This document shows positions 44,589 through 56,839 of a DNA stretch of 64,000 bases, one piece after another (positions within the stretch are counted from its first letter, which is position 1; each line of letters starts with the position of its first letter). A program made the position numbers and the translations under genes. This stretch comes from a bacterium (GTDB lineage: Bacteria; Myxococcota_A; UBA9160; UBA4427): positions 1 to 64,000 of the forward strand of contig JANSYR010000011.1 of NCBI GenBank assembly GCA_024742285.1, written 5' to 3'. The notes under the pieces are model-generated. The model worked only from the letters and a program-made list of their open reading frames with translations, did not search any database and was not told where the DNA came from.

Positions 44589-45137
44589 TCAGACGGGCTC
44601 GAAGAGCAGCACGGACCAGAGCGCGAAGCTGGTCACGATCAACGCGGCGAGAACCTGGTGGACGCGACGGTTCGTCGTCGAGATGCCGACCACCGAGACC
44701 ACGATCTCGAGGGTGACGCCGCCGATCAGCACGCGGGCCGTCTCGGTATCGCCGAGCACCGCGACCAGGGCGGGTCCGCTCCCCGCGAGCGCGATGTTCG
44801 CGGAGAAGAAGCGTCGGCGGCAGCGCATGAAGTGCGCCCCCCAGTCTTCGACTTCGTCGGGCTCGCGGGTAGTCAACGTGGTGACCTGGAAGAAGAGGAA
44901 GATCGGACCCGCCAGGCAAAGCAGGAATGCGGCGTAGTTCCAAGCGGTCTGGTCGTGCAGCCCCCAGATCGACCACCACATCAGCGCGGGTTGGGACGCC
45001 TTCAGGGCGAACCAGGTGACGTGGATCGGGTCGCGTCGCTGCGGGTCGACGACGTCCCCGAAGCTCTCGAGGCTGCGAACGATCGACATCGAGAGGACGA
45101 TGGAGACCGCGACGGTCAAGTACTCGAAGAGATTCAT
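44589..45137 (-). CDS. Unknown integral membrane protein
   Basis: 182 residues from ATG 45137. Five hydrophobic helices, among them EYLTVAVSIVLSMSIVRSL, LMWWSIWGLH, YAAFLLCLAGPIFLFFQV, ARVLIGGVTLEIVVSVVGI and LAALIVTSFALWSVLLF. No family recognised; the layout is like small multi-pass proteins of unknown role. It overlaps the aroE stop by four bases (ATGA), so its translation is coupled to aroE. GAGGCGGG precedes the ATG. Confidence 0.72.
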   Translation of the reverse strand: MNLFEYLTVAVSIVLSMSIVRSLESFGDVVDPQRRDPIHVTWFALKASQPALMWWSIWGLHDQTAWNYAAFLLCLAGPIFLFFQVTTLTTREPDEVEDWGAHFMRCRRRFFSANIALAGSGPALVAVLGDTETARVLIGGVTLEIVVSVVGISTTNRRVHQVLAALIVTSFALWSVLLFEPV

Positions 45138-45970
45138 CGACCCGCCTCGTCGAACGCCTCGGCCATGACGTCGGTGGCGTGCACGAAGTCGGCTTCGTGC
45201 GGGGGCTCGGGGAGGAGCGTCGTCCAGCGGCGGAGCTGTTCGACGGCTTGATGGACGAGCATCCACTTGCCGCCGACCGGGGTCGCGCCGACGGCCTCCG
45301 CGTCTTCGAGGAGGCGGGTGCGCTCCGGCGCGTAGACCGCGTCGAGCACCGTCATGCCTTCCGTGAGCCACGAGGCCTCGATCGGGGAGCGATCCTCGTT
45401 CATGCCGACGCTGGTCGTGTTCACGACGAGCGCCGCGTCGAGGTCGGGAAGCTGATCGAGTGGGCCGGCCGCTGTCGCGCCCAGCTCGGTCACCAGCGCC
45501 TCGGCTCGTTCGACCGTTCGGTTCAGGACGAAGACCTCGCAGCCGCGCTCACGCAGGCCGTAGGTCGCGGCGCGCGCGGTGCCGCCGGCCCCGAGCACGA
45601 CGGCGCGGCGTCCGTCGACCGGCCCCGCCCGTTCGAGCGCGCGCAGGACGCCGATCCAGTCCGTGTTGGTGCCGACCCAGGAATTCCCGTCGAGGGTGAC
45701 CGTGTTGATCGCGCCGATCGCGCGACCGACGGGCTCGAGCTCGTCGACGAACGCCATCATCGACTCCTTGTGTGGAATCGAGACCGCGAGCTGACGCAGG
45801 CCCGCTTCGCGGAAGCGAGCGACCGCCTCCGCGAGCCCCGCCGGCGGCACGTCGAACGCCCGGTAGTCGGCGTCGAGTCCGAGCGCCGCGTAGGCCGCGG
45901 TGTGCATGGCCGGCGAGCGCGTGTGGCCGGCCGGATGCAGCACGATCCCGCACCGCATCGACGCGGTCAT
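45134..45970 (-). CDS. aroE: Shikimate dehydrogenase
   Basis: 278 residues. SPAMHTAAYAAL (shikimate-binding Ser), VSIPHKE with the catalytic Lys, AINTV, GTNTDW with the catalytic Asp, the NADP site LGAGGTARAATYGL, NRT after it and QAVEQLRRWT. It reduces 3-dehydroshikimate to shikimate in aromatic amino acid synthesis. A member of the minus-strand run that begins at hsp70; udg lies 16 bases upstream. Confidence 0.93.
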   Translation of the reverse strand: MTASMRCGIVLHPAGHTRSPAMHTAAYAALGLDADYRAFDVPPAGLAEAVARFREAGLRQLAVSIPHKESMMAFVDELEPVGRAIGAINTVTLDGNSWVGTNTDWIGVLRALERAGPVDGRRAVVLGAGGTARAATYGLRERGCEVFVLNRTVERAEALVTELGATAAGPLDQLPDLDAALVVNTTSVGMNEDRSPIEASWLTEGMTVLDAVYAPERTRLLEDAEAVGATPVGGKWMLVHQAVEQLRRWTTLLPEPPHEADFVHATDVMAEAFDEAGR

Positions 45971-45986
45971 GCCTGTCTCCAGGCGC

Positions 45987-46823
45987 TCAAGGCTGCACTC
46001 GGTCCCACGCGGCCTTGAGGTCTTCCCAGACGGCGCGGCGATTCTCCGGCGTGTACTGCCGCAGGACGTAGGCCGGGTGGAGCGTCGGCATCATCGGAAT
46101 GCCGCGGTAGTCCTGCCAGGTGCCGCGCAGGCGTGTGATCGCGATCTCGCGGTCGAGCAGCAGGCTCGCCGCGGGCTTGCCGAGGGTCACGATCACCTTC
46201 GGCCGGATCGCCTCGATCTGGCCGTCGAGGAAGGGGCGGCAGGCGGCGACCTCGGGCGGGAGGGGCGTGCGGTTCCGCGGCGGGCGGCACTTCACGATGT
46301 TGCAGATGTAGACCTCGCTCCGCGCGATTCCGATCCCCTTCTCGATCATCTGCGTGAGGAGCTCGCCGGCGCGGCCGACGAAGGGGAGTCCGCGCTTGTC
46401 CTCCTCGGCGCCGGGCCCCTCGCCGATGAAGAGGAGGTCGGCATTCGGGTTGCCGTCGCCGAAGACGATCCTCGATCGCCCCTCGCAGAGTCCGCAGCGC
46501 TGGCAATCGCCGAGGTGGGTCTCGACCTCCGTGAGCGTCGGCTGTCGCCCGGCCCAGGGCACCGGCGCGCCGATCTCGACGGGCGGCGCGACGTCGGGAC
46601 GCGGGGACTTCGGCGCAGCCGGCGCGGCGGACGCCGCCGCTGGGGCCGGGGGCGCAGCGGTCGGCTCGGTGGCGTCCGCTCCCGGCAGATCCGGCAGGCG
46701 CTCGAAGCCGACGAGGTCCTCCTCGACCAGCTCGCGGACGAGGGCGGCCGCGGAGGCCGTGAGGGCGCGCGCCTCCGCGAGCGGATCGCTGATCTCGTCC
46801 GGTTCGGGCGCGGCGCCGTCCAT
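45987..46823 (-). CDS. Uracil-DNA glycosylase, family 4 type
   Basis: 278 residues. A poorly conserved Ala/Pro-rich N-terminus (1-105) precedes the family 4/5 core: CQRCGLCEGRSRIVFGDG (two Fe-S Cys), LLFIGEGPGAEEDKRGLPFVGRAGELL, NIVKCRPPRNRTP with a third Cys and catalytic motif, and LHPAYVLR. It removes uracil from DNA. The ATG is only four bases after the cytochrome stop. Confidence 0.9.
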   Translation of the reverse strand: MDGAAPEPDEISDPLAEARALTASAAALVRELVEEDLVGFERLPDLPGADATEPTAAPPAPAAASAAPAAPKSPRPDVAPPVEIGAPVPWAGRQPTLTEVETHLGDCQRCGLCEGRSRIVFGDGNPNADLLFIGEGPGAEEDKRGLPFVGRAGELLTQMIEKGIGIARSEVYICNIVKCRPPRNRTPLPPEVAACRPFLDGQIEAIRPKVIVTLGKPAASLLLDREIAITRLRGTWQDYRGIPMMPTLHPAYVLRQYTPENRRAVWEDLKAAWDRVQP

Positions 46824-46826
46824 GGT

Positions 46827-49085
46827 CTAGCCGCGCTCGTCCGGCCTGGTCCCCGCGTCCGCGTCCACGGGCTCGAAGGCGTGTTCGAAGGCGTGACGGA
46901 GGAGGGCGCGGTCATGGGCCGCGAGATCGCGGGGCTCGGTCGGGTGGCCGTCCGGGACGTGGAACGCCGACTGCCCCGCGCGCGTCGCGGCGGACTCGAT
47001 CGTGCCGTGTCGCTGGTCATCGATCCGCTTCTCGACCTCGAACTTGAAGCGCGGGTCGTTCGCGTCGTCGTGGCAGGTTCCGCAGACCTTGAGGATCACG
47101 CAGGAATCGCACTTGTCGCCGAGGGAGAGAATCGTGCCCACGCGCCGGGCGTCGTCGCCGATGTGGTCGCCGCCCGGTCCGTGGCAGGACTCGCAGCCGA
47201 CGCGGGCGAGGTCCGGGTGATCGACGACGGGAGCGCCTTCCGGGAAGCCGCCAGGCTTGCCGTACGCCGTCGTGTGGCACTGGAGGCACTCGGCCTCGCC
47301 GGCCTTGCCCTTCTTCTCGAGCGTCTCGACGGCGTGGCCGTGAGGACTCGCCGCCCAGGTCTCGAACTCCTTCGTGTGGCAGCTCTGGCAGGCCTGACTG
47401 CCGACGTAGTCCGCGGTCGTCGGGAGCAGCTCGCGGCTGGGGCCGCCGCCCTCGACGAGCTCGGCGCGCTCGGCGTTCGAGAGCGAGGCGATCCGGGTGT
47501 GGGACACCCGCGGATGGAAGGTCTCGAACTCGAAGCCGAGCGAGTGGGTCTCGTTGTGGCAGGTCCCGCAGACGGCCGAATAGTCGCGCGCGCCGTCCTT
47601 CATGGGGACGAAGGTGGGCGAGAGGTGGGGTCCACCGCGTCCGTGGCAGGACTCGCAGCCGACACTCTCGAGGTGAGACGGCCGCCGGTAGAAGTCGTAG
47701 CCGCCGGGCTCTTCGTAGCCGACCACGTGGCAGCCGACGCAATCCTTGCGGCGATCGGCCTCGTGGGTCACGAGCGTGTCGAAGGCCGTCGCGTGCGAGG
47801 TGTACGCCCAGGTCGCGGCTTCCTGTTCGTGGCAGACGCCGCAGACATCGTTCCCGCTGTAGCCCTTCGGATCGAGGATCATCGGGACCCGCGTCCCACT
47901 CGCGCGCGCGACCTGCATGCGCAGCATCGCGCCGTCCCGCCGCTCGTTCCAACCCTCGCTGCGGTGGCGGATACGGCCCTCGGCATCCACGACGTTCAGG
48001 ACGGGTACGCCCCCCGTGACGCCCCAGGCGTCGGCGGCGTCTCCGTTCGGGTCGAGATAGGGCGTGAAGAAGTCGAGTCCCAGATCCGCCATCGACTTGC
48101 GGATGGCGGTCGGGGCGTTCTGGACCGAGACCGCGACGAGGATGGGGCGCTCGTCCTCGGGCATGCCATCGAAGATGCCCTTGATCGCTTCGAGCGCCTT
48201 GTGGCAGTGGGGACAGGTGTGGAGGAAGAAGATCACCACCGCCGAGCGTCCGCGCAGACTGGCGGTCTCGAGCTTCTGGCCGTCCTCCATCGAGACGACG
48301 CCGAGGGCGGGCGCTTCGGGCCAGGCGTAGAGGGAGCCGTCCCCCGCCTCGTCGAAGGAGACGCGCATCGCCGCAGCCAGCTGGTCCTTCGTCGCGGCTT
48401 CCGCATCCTGGGGCGCCGCGAAGTACGACAGGCCGAAGGTGACGTAGCCGTCCGCGTCCACACCGAGGATCGCCAGGGGCACCTGCAGGCGCAGCTTGCG
48501 GCCGATCGTGCCGCTGCTGTCGTCGATCACCGGGAAGCCGAAGCCGTTGGTTTGCGCGAAGGTCGAGATCGCGGATCGGCTGGTGCCGCGACCGATACCG
48601 ACGACACGGAAGTTGTTGTCCGCGCCCTTCTCGTGGAGCGCCTGCACGGCGCGCCCGACGGAGGCGCTCTTCGGGTCGCTCGGATCGAAGAAGAAGAGCA
48701 CGATGCGATCGCCGAGCATCGACTGCATGGAGAGGTTCGTGCCGGCAAGGGTCGGCCCGTCGAAGTTCGGGATCGGTCGCTCGTTCGAATGACGCGGTGC
48801 TTTCTCGGCCTTCTTCGGCTTCGTGACGACGCCGCTGGCCGCCACGTCCGTCACACCGGCGGCGGGCGTTCCCAGGGCAGGCGGAGTCTTCGAGGTCGCC
48901 GGAGTCGCCGAAGCCGGGTCGGGCGGCGCCGTCGCGTCGGAGCCGTCGCCCGAGCAGGCGAGCAGAAGGGAGCCGACGAGCAGGGTGCAGAAGACGACCG
49001 CCCACGGAGCGGGGCGGTGGGCGGCCCGACGGGCGCCGGGTCGGGCGGCCGGAGTGCGGCGCCCGCGAACCAGTGACTTTCGCAT
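46827..49085 (-). CDS. Lipoprotein: two thioredoxin-like domains plus octaheme cytochrome c
   Basis: 752 residues. Lipobox LLACSG in the signal peptide. About 100-240 is an AhpC/TSA-like thioredoxin fold without a CxxC; about 255-370 a second one with FFLHTCPHCHKALEAI (CPHC redox motif). The C-terminal half has eight heme motifs CxxCH (CGVCH, CVGCH, CESCH, CGTCH, CQSCH, CLQCH, CESCH, CGTCH) with distal His residues, as in cytochrome c554/MULTIHEME families. Anchored at the membrane, it could move electrons to or from a periplasmic thiol or oxidised-nitrogen substrate. The fusion is unusual. Confidence 0.83.
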   Translation of the reverse strand: MRKSLVRGRRTPAARPGARRAAHRPAPWAVVFCTLLVGSLLLACSGDGSDATAPPDPASATPATSKTPPALGTPAAGVTDVAASGVVTKPKKAEKAPRHSNERPIPNFDGPTLAGTNLSMQSMLGDRIVLFFFDPSDPKSASVGRAVQALHEKGADNNFRVVGIGRGTSRSAISTFAQTNGFGFPVIDDSSGTIGRKLRLQVPLAILGVDADGYVTFGLSYFAAPQDAEAATKDQLAAAMRVSFDEAGDGSLYAWPEAPALGVVSMEDGQKLETASLRGRSAVVIFFLHTCPHCHKALEAIKGIFDGMPEDERPILVAVSVQNAPTAIRKSMADLGLDFFTPYLDPNGDAADAWGVTGGVPVLNVVDAEGRIRHRSEGWNERRDGAMLRMQVARASGTRVPMILDPKGYSGNDVCGVCHEQEAATWAYTSHATAFDTLVTHEADRRKDCVGCHVVGYEEPGGYDFYRRPSHLESVGCESCHGRGGPHLSPTFVPMKDGARDYSAVCGTCHNETHSLGFEFETFHPRVSHTRIASLSNAERAELVEGGGPSRELLPTTADYVGSQACQSCHTKEFETWAASPHGHAVETLEKKGKAGEAECLQCHTTAYGKPGGFPEGAPVVDHPDLARVGCESCHGPGGDHIGDDARRVGTILSLGDKCDSCVILKVCGTCHDDANDPRFKFEVEKRIDDQRHGTIESAATRAGQSAFHVPDGHPTEPRDLAAHDRALLRHAFEHAFEPVDADAGTRPDERG

Positions 49086-49152
49086 GCGCCGCAGGGTAGC
49101 AGCCCGGTCGCGCGAAGTGTCGGTCCGGAGCGGCGAAGTGTCCGCGGAACGG

Positions 49153-49686
49153 TCAGTTTCCGGCCTTCTGCTTCTCTTTCAAGTCGTCGACGAGCGCCTT
49201 GAATCCCGCGTTCGCCGGCTCGAAGGTGAGGGCCATCTGCAGGTTCTGGATCGCGCCCGCGAAGTTGCCGCTCTTGATGTCGGCCTCCGCCTTGGCGTGG
49301 AACTGTCGGCCCTGGGCGGTCGCGCCGCGGCACTCGGACTTGCGTGCCTCGACGTGCGCGTTCTTCGCCTCGGCGATCTGGATCCGGAGCGTCGAGGCAC
49401 TGTCGTTCTCGTCGCGCTTCGAGTCGTAGGCCTTGCGTCGTCGCGCATCGCGGAGCACGCAATAGGCTTCGGTGATCCGCTTCGAGATCTGCCCGCAGGT
49501 GGCGCGGAGATCGTCCGGGAGCGTCCGGTTCGCATCCGGATGGAAGCTGCGCGAGCTCGCGTGGTACGCCTTCCGGATCTCGGCGGACGTCGCCTGCGGG
49601 GCGACGCCGAGGAGCTGGTAGTAGTCCAGCTCGTCCATGATCCGGGCGAGGGCTTCGATCTCGAGGGGGTCGATCGCGGTGCTCAT
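49153..49686 (-). CDS. J-domain co-chaperone
   Basis: 177 residues. YYQLLGVAPQATSAEIRKAYHASSRSFHPD is a J-domain with the essential HPD, followed by ITEAYCVLRDARRRKAYDSKRDE. The C-terminal half holds TPR-like helices (GNFAGAIQNLQMALTFEPANAGF). It follows the Hsp70-like gene by 55 bases and is surely its partner; no Zn or client-binding domain of DnaJ is present. The start lies in STAIDPLEI. Confidence 0.85.
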   Translation of the reverse strand: MSTAIDPLEIEALARIMDELDYYQLLGVAPQATSAEIRKAYHASSRSFHPDANRTLPDDLRATCGQISKRITEAYCVLRDARRRKAYDSKRDENDSASTLRIQIAEAKNAHVEARKSECRGATAQGRQFHAKAEADIKSGNFAGAIQNLQMALTFEPANAGFKALVDDLKEKQKAGN

Positions 49687-49741
49687 CGGGCGGGGCGTCT
49701 CTCTCGTGCGGGTGGGTCGGAGGCAGGCAAGGCGGACCTTC

Positions 49742-51679
<1,938 letters not shown>

Positions 51680-52013
51680 CTCGGCTCCTCTCGCATCGGA
51701 AGTGGGGGCGCCCGGTCGGGCCGGATGCGTCCCCCTCGCGACGCACGGATCGCCGGCCTGCGTACCCTTCGGGGGCGGCGCAGTGCCCGGCGCTACCCTG
51801 GGCGTATCGGTCGGCGGGAACCCCGACTGAACGGGGCATCGTCCCCTCGGCAGGCCCCGGGGCCAGGCGTGCGGGCGGTTTCAGGATGGTTCCGGACCTG
51901 CCTTGTGCTATCCGGGGGTCTGTCCACGCGGGGAACGCGCTGGCGCCCGTCTGGGCCCCGCGAACCCGTTCCGGCGGCCCACGCGGCCGCGATCCGAGCA
52001 GGAGCCCAGCCCG
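51680..52013. other. Divergent promoter region hsp70-like/yebC
   Basis: 334 bases between two divergent starts. No gene seen. It should hold the promoters of both transcripts; I cannot point to clear boxes. Confidence 0.45.
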
Positions 52014-52763
52014 ATGTCCGGTCATTCCAAGTGGTCCACGATCAAGCGCAAGAAGGGCGCCCTCGACGCGAAGCGAGGGAAGATCTTCACCAAGCTGATC
52101 CGTGAGCTGCAGACCGCGGCCCGGATCGGCGGCGGGGAGATCGACTCGAACCCGCGCCTGCGCCTGATCGTCGACAAGGCCAAGCAGGCCAACATGCCCA
52201 AGGACAACATCGAGCGGGCGATCGCCAAGGGCGTCGGCGGGACCGACGGCGAGTCCTTCGAGGAGATGGTCTACGAGGGGTACGGCCCGGGCGGGACCGC
52301 GATCCTGATCGAGGCGCTGTCCGACAACAAGAACCGCACCGTCGGCGACGTGCGTCACGTCCTCTCGAAGAACGGCGGCAACCTCGGCGAGAGCGGCTGC
52401 GTCGCCTATCTGTTCGAGAAGAAGGGCTTGATCGCCTTCGATACCGAAGGGCTCGATGGCGACGCCGTGTTGGAGGCGGCGCTGGAGGCGGGCGCGGACG
52501 ACGTCGTGGAGGGCGAATCGAACCTCGACGTCGTGACGTCGCCGACGGATTTCCACGCGGTCAAGGAAGCGCTCGAGGCCGCCGGATTCACGCCCGCGAC
52601 GGCTGAGCTGACGATGGAGCCTTCGACGACGGTCCAGCTCGCGGGCAAGGAGGCGGAGCAGATGCTGCGCCTGGCCGATGCCCTCGAGGATCTCGACGAC
52701 GTCCAGAATTTCTACGCGAACTTCGACATCTCCGAGGAGGAGCTGGAGAGCTTCGCGAGCTAG
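52014..52763 (+). CDS. YebC/PmpR family protein
   Basis: 249 residues. [27 protein letters not shown] and the whole three-domain sequence ([50 protein letters not shown]) match the conserved YebC family (transcription regulator/ribosome-associated in recent work). It commonly lies beside ruvC-ruvA-ruvB, as here. A hairpin with a GTGA loop follows at 52768. Confidence 0.95.
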   Translation: MSGHSKWSTIKRKKGALDAKRGKIFTKLIRELQTAARIGGGEIDSNPRLRLIVDKAKQANMPKDNIERAIAKGVGGTDGESFEEMVYEGYGPGGTAILIEALSDNKNRTVGDVRHVLSKNGGNLGESGCVAYLFEKKGLIAFDTEGLDGDAVLEAALEAGADDVVEGESNLDVVTSPTDFHAVKEALEAAGFTPATAELTMEPSTTVQLAGKEAEQMLRLADALEDLDDVQNFYANFDISEEELESFAS

Positions 52764-52767
52764 CGCC

Positions 52768-52785
52768 CGCTGGCGTGAGCCAGCG
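52768..52785 (+). terminator. GNRA-type hairpin after yebC
   Basis: CGCTGGC-GTGA-GCCAGCG, a perfect 7-bp stem with a GNRA tetraloop, starting five bases after the yebC stop. No U-tract, so it may be a partial terminator or mRNA-protecting hairpin. Confidence 0.5.
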
Positions 52786-52828
52786 AGAGCGTGCGTGAAC
52801 GCGGCCCGGGCCGCGACCGAGGTGTGAC

Positions 52829-53386
52829 ATGCGGATCCTGGGGGTGGATCCTGGTTCGAACGCGACGGGCGTCGGCCTGATCGAGCGTTCCGGCTCGCGG
52901 GTCGTCCACGTACACCACGCGGTCCTGCGTCCGCCGGCAGGGGCGGACCTCGCGATCCGTCTCGACCACCTTCACCGCGAGCTCGGGCGCGTCGTCGCCG
53001 AGTTCGCGCCGGAGGTGGCGGTCGTCGAGCGCGTCTTCCTGGCGGCGAATCCACGCTCGGCGCTCGTCCTCGGACAAGCGAGAGGAGCCCTGCTGGCCTG
53101 TCTCGGCGCCTCGGGCGTCCGCGTCGCCGAGATCGCCGCGCGCGAGGCCAAGAAGGCGATCACCGGTGCCGGTGGCGCCGACAAGGCGCAGATGCAGCAG
53201 ATGGTCACGCGGCTGCTGGGCCTGTCGAAGCCGCCGCCGACCGACGCCGCGGATGCGCTGGCGCTCGCGCTCTCGCACGCCCAGGCCGGCCAGCTCGCCG
53301 ATCTGCCGATCCGCGGTCGCCGCCGCAACCATCGTCGCGCGCTGACCGAAGCGCTGTCGGGCCGCGGTGTGGGGACGCCGTCATGA
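52829..53386 (+). CDS. ruvC: Holliday junction resolvase RuvC
   Basis: 185 residues. ILGVDPGSNATGVGLIE has the first catalytic Asp (D7), VVERVFLAANPRSALVLGQARG the catalytic Glu, PPPTDAADALALALSHAQ the C-terminal Asp pair. Resolves Holliday junctions. Its stop overlaps ruvA by four bases. Confidence 0.95.
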   Translation: MRILGVDPGSNATGVGLIERSGSRVVHVHHAVLRPPAGADLAIRLDHLHRELGRVVAEFAPEVAVVERVFLAANPRSALVLGQARGALLACLGASGVRVAEIAAREAKKAITGAGGADKAQMQQMVTRLLGLSKPPPTDAADALALALSHAQAGQLADLPIRGRRRNHRRALTEALSGRGVGTPS

Positions 53387-53997
53387 TCGCGTGGCTCGAA
53401 GGCCAGCTCCGGGAGAAGGCCCCGACCCGGATCGTCCTCGACGTGCGCGGTGTGGGCTACGAGCTTCTCGTTCCGCTCTCGACCTTCGAGACGCTGCCGG
53501 ATCTCGGCAAGACGGTCTCGCTCCTCGTCCATACCGCCGTCCGCGAGGACGCGATCACGCTCTACGGATTCTCGTCGTCCCTCGAGAAGGAGCTCTTCCA
53601 TCTCCTGCTGAAGGCGAACCGCGTGGGGCCGAAGCTCGCGCAGTCGATCCTCTCGGGCATGGAGCCCCATCGCCTGCTGCGGCTCCTCCGCGACGCCGAC
53701 GCGAAGGGCCTGAAGAAGGCGCCGGGGGTCGGTCCGAAGCTCGCCGAGCGGATCGCGGTCGAGCTGCGGGACGAGGCGGAGAAGCTCGCGGGGCGACTCG
53801 GCGGTGACGCGCCCACCGGCCAGCCGACGGTCGTAGGCGAGGTGGCGCCGGACGAGGAGCTCTTGTCCGCCCTGGTGAACCTCGGCTATCCCCGCAATCA
53901 GGCCGAGCGCGTCGTCGCGGCGGCGCTCGCCGAGGCGGCGCCGGGCGCTTCGCTCGAGGAGCTGATCCGGGTGGCGCTGCGGCGGCTCGCGCCTTGA
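53383..53997 (+). CDS. ruvA: Holliday junction DNA helicase RuvA
   Basis: 204 residues. The N-terminal OB fold [38 protein letters not shown], the HhH motifs ([13 protein letters not shown] and [12 protein letters not shown]) and a C-terminal UBA-like RuvB-binding domain ([19 protein letters not shown]). It binds four-way junctions and loads RuvB. ATGA overlap with ruvC; 28 bases before ruvB. Confidence 0.96.
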   Translation: MIAWLEGQLREKAPTRIVLDVRGVGYELLVPLSTFETLPDLGKTVSLLVHTAVREDAITLYGFSSSLEKELFHLLLKANRVGPKLAQSILSGMEPHRLLRLLRDADAKGLKKAPGVGPKLAERIAVELRDEAEKLAGRLGGDAPTGQPTVVGEVAPDEELLSALVNLGYPRNQAERVVAAALAEAAPGASLEELIRVALRRLAP

Positions 53998-54025
53998 GCG
54001 GCCGGCCGGCGGAGGAGGGGAACGC

Positions 54026-55033
54026 GTGGACCGAGGAGAACTGAGCCTTTCGCAGCAGCCCGAGGAGGGCGGTGCGGAGGAGTCGCTCCGGCCCCAGAAC
54101 CTCCAGGAGATGGTCGGCCAGCCGCGGCTGCGCGAGAACCTCTCGGTCTTCGTGCAGGCGGCGCGGGAGCGGGGCGAGCCCCTCGATCACGTCCTCTTCC
54201 ACGGCCCGCCCGGGCTCGGCAAGACGTCCCTCGCCCGGATCGTGGCGGCGGAGCTCGGCGCCCAGTTTCGCGCGACGAGCGGCCCCGCGATCGAACGTCC
54301 CGGCGACCTCGCCGCGCTCCTCTCGAACGTCGAGAGCGGCGACGTGCTCTTCATCGACGAGATCCATCGCCTCTCGCCCTCGGTCGAGGAGATCCTCTAT
54401 CCTGCGATGGAGGACTTCCAGCTCGACCTCCTGATCGGGGAAGGGCCGACGGCACGATCCATTCGCCTCGACCTGCCGCGCTTCACGCTGGTCGGCGCGA
54501 CGACCCGGGCGGGGCTGCTGACCTCGCCGCTGCGCGATCGCTTCGGCTGGTCCGCACGCCTCGAGTACTACCCGGTCGAGGATCTCGAGCAGATCGTCCG
54601 CCGCTCCGGCGGCCTCCTCGGAGTCGACGTCGAAGGCAAGGCCGCCCACGAGGTCGCCCGTCGCTCCCGCGGTACGCCGCGGATCGCGAACCGGCTGCTG
54701 CGTCGGGTGCGGGACTTCGCGGCGGTCCGGGACGGCGACGCGGGTCGCGTCCTCCTCGACACCGCGCGCTTCGCCCTCGATCGCCTCGACGTCGACGAGG
54801 CCGGCTTCGACGGTCTCGATCGCAGCTTCCTCTCGACCCTCGTCGAGAAGTTCGCGGGCGGCCCCGTCGGTCTCGACACCCTCGCGGCCGCCGTCGGCGA
54901 GGACAAGGGCACTCTCGAGGACGTGGTCGAGCCCTACCTGATCCACTGCGGCCATCTCGCCAGGACGCCGCGCGGACGGGTCGCCACCGAGCGCGCCTTC
55001 GCCCACCTCGGCGTGCCCTATACCGCCAGCTAG
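54026..55033 (+). CDS. ruvB: Holliday junction DNA helicase RuvB
   Basis: 335 residues from GTG 54026 (GGAGGAGGGG upstream). [21 protein letters not shown], Walker [15 protein letters not shown], Walker [25 protein letters not shown], sensor [18 protein letters not shown], and the C-terminal winged helix ([20 protein letters not shown]). The branch-migration motor. Its stop overlaps the convergent FG-GAP gene stop. Confidence 0.96.
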   Translation: MDRGELSLSQQPEEGGAEESLRPQNLQEMVGQPRLRENLSVFVQAARERGEPLDHVLFHGPPGLGKTSLARIVAAELGAQFRATSGPAIERPGDLAALLSNVESGDVLFIDEIHRLSPSVEEILYPAMEDFQLDLLIGEGPTARSIRLDLPRFTLVGATTRAGLLTSPLRDRFGWSARLEYYPVEDLEQIVRRSGGLLGVDVEGKAAHEVARRSRGTPRIANRLLRRVRDFAAVRDGDAGRVLLDTARFALDRLDVDEAGFDGLDRSFLSTLVEKFAGGPVGLDTLAAAVGEDKGTLEDVVEPYLIHCGHLARTPRGRVATERAFAHLGVPYTAS

Positions 55034-56661
55034 CGCGTCTTCGGCGCGGGCGACATGCTCGCCCGCGTGCCGGGCAGGCGGCCGAGATTCTCGAGGATCA
55101 TCAGCGGTGCGTCCGGATCCTGCGTGGTGAACGTGATGATCTCGTCGAGACCGTCGCCGTCCAGGTCCGCCGCGCGACTCTGTCCGCTCGCGAGGGGGAT
55201 CGGCTGGCGGTCGACGGTCGACCCGAACACCAGCGTTCCCTCGACGACGCGGCCCATCCGGAACGTGATCGCCTCGTCGCCGTCGGCCAGGTAGAAGTCC
55301 TTGATCCCGTCGCCGTTCCAGTCGCCCAGATTGGGGATCACGCCGGCGATCGCGCCCTCGGCGAAGTCGATCTTGAACGCGAAGTCGTCCTCGAAGAGCA
55401 CGCGCAGGCCGCCCGGGGCTTCCGGGTCGAGGCGGAGGACGCGGATCTTCGTCGTCGCGCTTCGCGTGAGGAGGAAGCGGACGATCTGGAGCACGCCGAA
55501 CTCGATGCTCGCCTCGAGGATCTCGTCCACGCCGTCTCCGTCGGCGTCCACGAAGGTGAAGGTCGAGTAGCCGTCTTCGATGAGGCGCTCTGCGGAGGGC
55601 GGGTCGGAGATCGCGACCCCTTCGCCGGGGTTCAGGAAGATGCGCGTGAGGGACTGGCCGTCGGAGAGGCCACCGGAGATCGTGCTGAGCATCAGGTCGG
55701 CGCGGGTGTCGCCGTCGATGTCCCGGGCGAAGTAGTTCGTCGCCGTGGCCCCGGGCTCGCGCTCGGTCTCCTCGTCGAAGGGTTGGAAGGGGATGCGTCG
55801 ACTCGGCTCGGCCGGCAAGCCCTCCGGTCCCGCGTGGTAGACGAAGATCTCGAAGCGCCCGAGGGCGAAGAGATCGAGCCGTCCGTCGCCGTCGTCGTCG
55901 GCGCGTGAAATCGACGGCCAGCTCACGCGCTGGGTCATCCACTGCCATTCGATCTCGGGCAGGTCGGGCATGTAGGTCCGGTAGGTGGCCTGCATCGGCA
56001 TGGGCAGGGCGCGTGTCGCGCCGGTCGTGAGGTCCACGAGCCAGCCGCCGCGCAGAGCCGGCACCAACGCGACCGGCGGACCCAGGTCGTGCCAGTCGTC
56101 CACCAGGGGAATACGCGACACGTCCCAGGGACGTTCGGGGAGGGCCAGGCCGCCCGGCACGGGGAAGACCCGGGGCGGGTCGTCGCTCGCGAGGGCCTCG
56201 ACCCGGAGCCCCTCGCCGGAGGCGAGCACGAGCTGCGGTCCGGAGCGTCCGGGAAGCAGGGCGACGTCGACCACCCCGGTCTCCGGCGGCAGCGCCCGCT
56301 CGACGATCCGCGGGTCCCCGGGGACCAGGGCCGCGCCGCAGGGCATCCAGGTCAGGCGCTTCTCGAGCGCCGGCGGCGTCCCGACGCTCGACAGGATCAG
56401 CAGATCCTGTGCAGCGTGGGCGCAAGCGCCACGCCGCAGGGGCCAGACCTGGTGGATCCGTCCCTGGATCTCGTGGGTCTGGATCGTGAACGGCGTTCGA
56501 TCCTGGGCCTCGACCGGGCCCGCGGCGGCCAGGAAGCCCGTCAGGAGCACCAGAAGCGCCAGGGGCAACCGGAGCGCTCGGATGCGCGCGCCAGGCGCCG
56601 CGTCGGCGTGTCGTCCGGAGCACGGAGGCTCGGACGGGCGGATCGACGGGGGCGGGGACAC
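55030..56661 (-). CDS. FG-GAP/VCBS-repeat secreted protein
   Basis: 543 residues if it starts at GTG 56661; the start is uncertain because the frame is open upstream and no ribosome site is clear. A signal peptide follows ([23 protein letters not shown]). The rest has FG-GAP-like beta-propeller repeats with Asp-rich calcium loops: [58 protein letters not shown] and [13 protein letters not shown]. Such proteins are exported and bind ligands or cations. Tail to tail with ruvB. Confidence 0.78.
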   Translation of the reverse strand: MSPPPSIRPSEPPCSGRHADAAPGARIRALRLPLALLVLLTGFLAAAGPVEAQDRTPFTIQTHEIQGRIHQVWPLRRGACAHAAQDLLILSSVGTPPALEKRLTWMPCGAALVPGDPRIVERALPPETGVVDVALLPGRSGPQLVLASGEGLRVEALASDDPPRVFPVPGGLALPERPWDVSRIPLVDDWHDLGPPVALVPALRGGWLVDLTTGATRALPMPMQATYRTYMPDLPEIEWQWMTQRVSWPSISRADDDGDGRLDLFALGRFEIFVYHAGPEGLPAEPSRRIPFQPFDEETEREPGATATNYFARDIDGDTRADLMLSTISGGLSDGQSLTRIFLNPGEGVAISDPPSAERLIEDGYSTFTFVDADGDGVDEILEASIEFGVLQIVRFLLTRSATTKIRVLRLDPEAPGGLRVLFEDDFAFKIDFAEGAIAGVIPNLGDWNGDGIKDFYLADGDEAITFRMGRVVEGTLVFGSTVDRQPIPLASGQSRAADLDGDGLDEIITFTTQDPDAPLMILENLGRLPGTRASMSPAPKTR

Positions 56662-56839
56662 GCCGGGCAGGGTAGGCAAGGCGGAGGTGGATGCCGCCCC
56701 CGACGCGCTTCCGGGCTCAAATCGACCCGACGAACGGCCGATGGACTGGACGGGAGTCCTACGTCCGCGGGCCGAGTGGTCCGCATGCGGAGGCTTCCGC
56801 AGGGCGGGGCCCGGATCGGGCCTCGCGTGGAAACGTCTC

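Noticed and set aside
48195-48215. Ninth heme site (CPHCH) in the multiheme lipoprotein
   Set aside because: It lies at the active-site position of a thioredoxin fold, so it is more likely a redox CPHC than heme attachment.
45900-49076. A 1058-residue open frame on the plus strand
   Set aside because: Lies antisense to udg and the multiheme lipoprotein, whose motifs are certain.
53555-56623. A 1022-residue open frame on the minus strand
   Set aside because: Covers ruvA and ruvB antisense, then the FG-GAP gene in a wrong frame.
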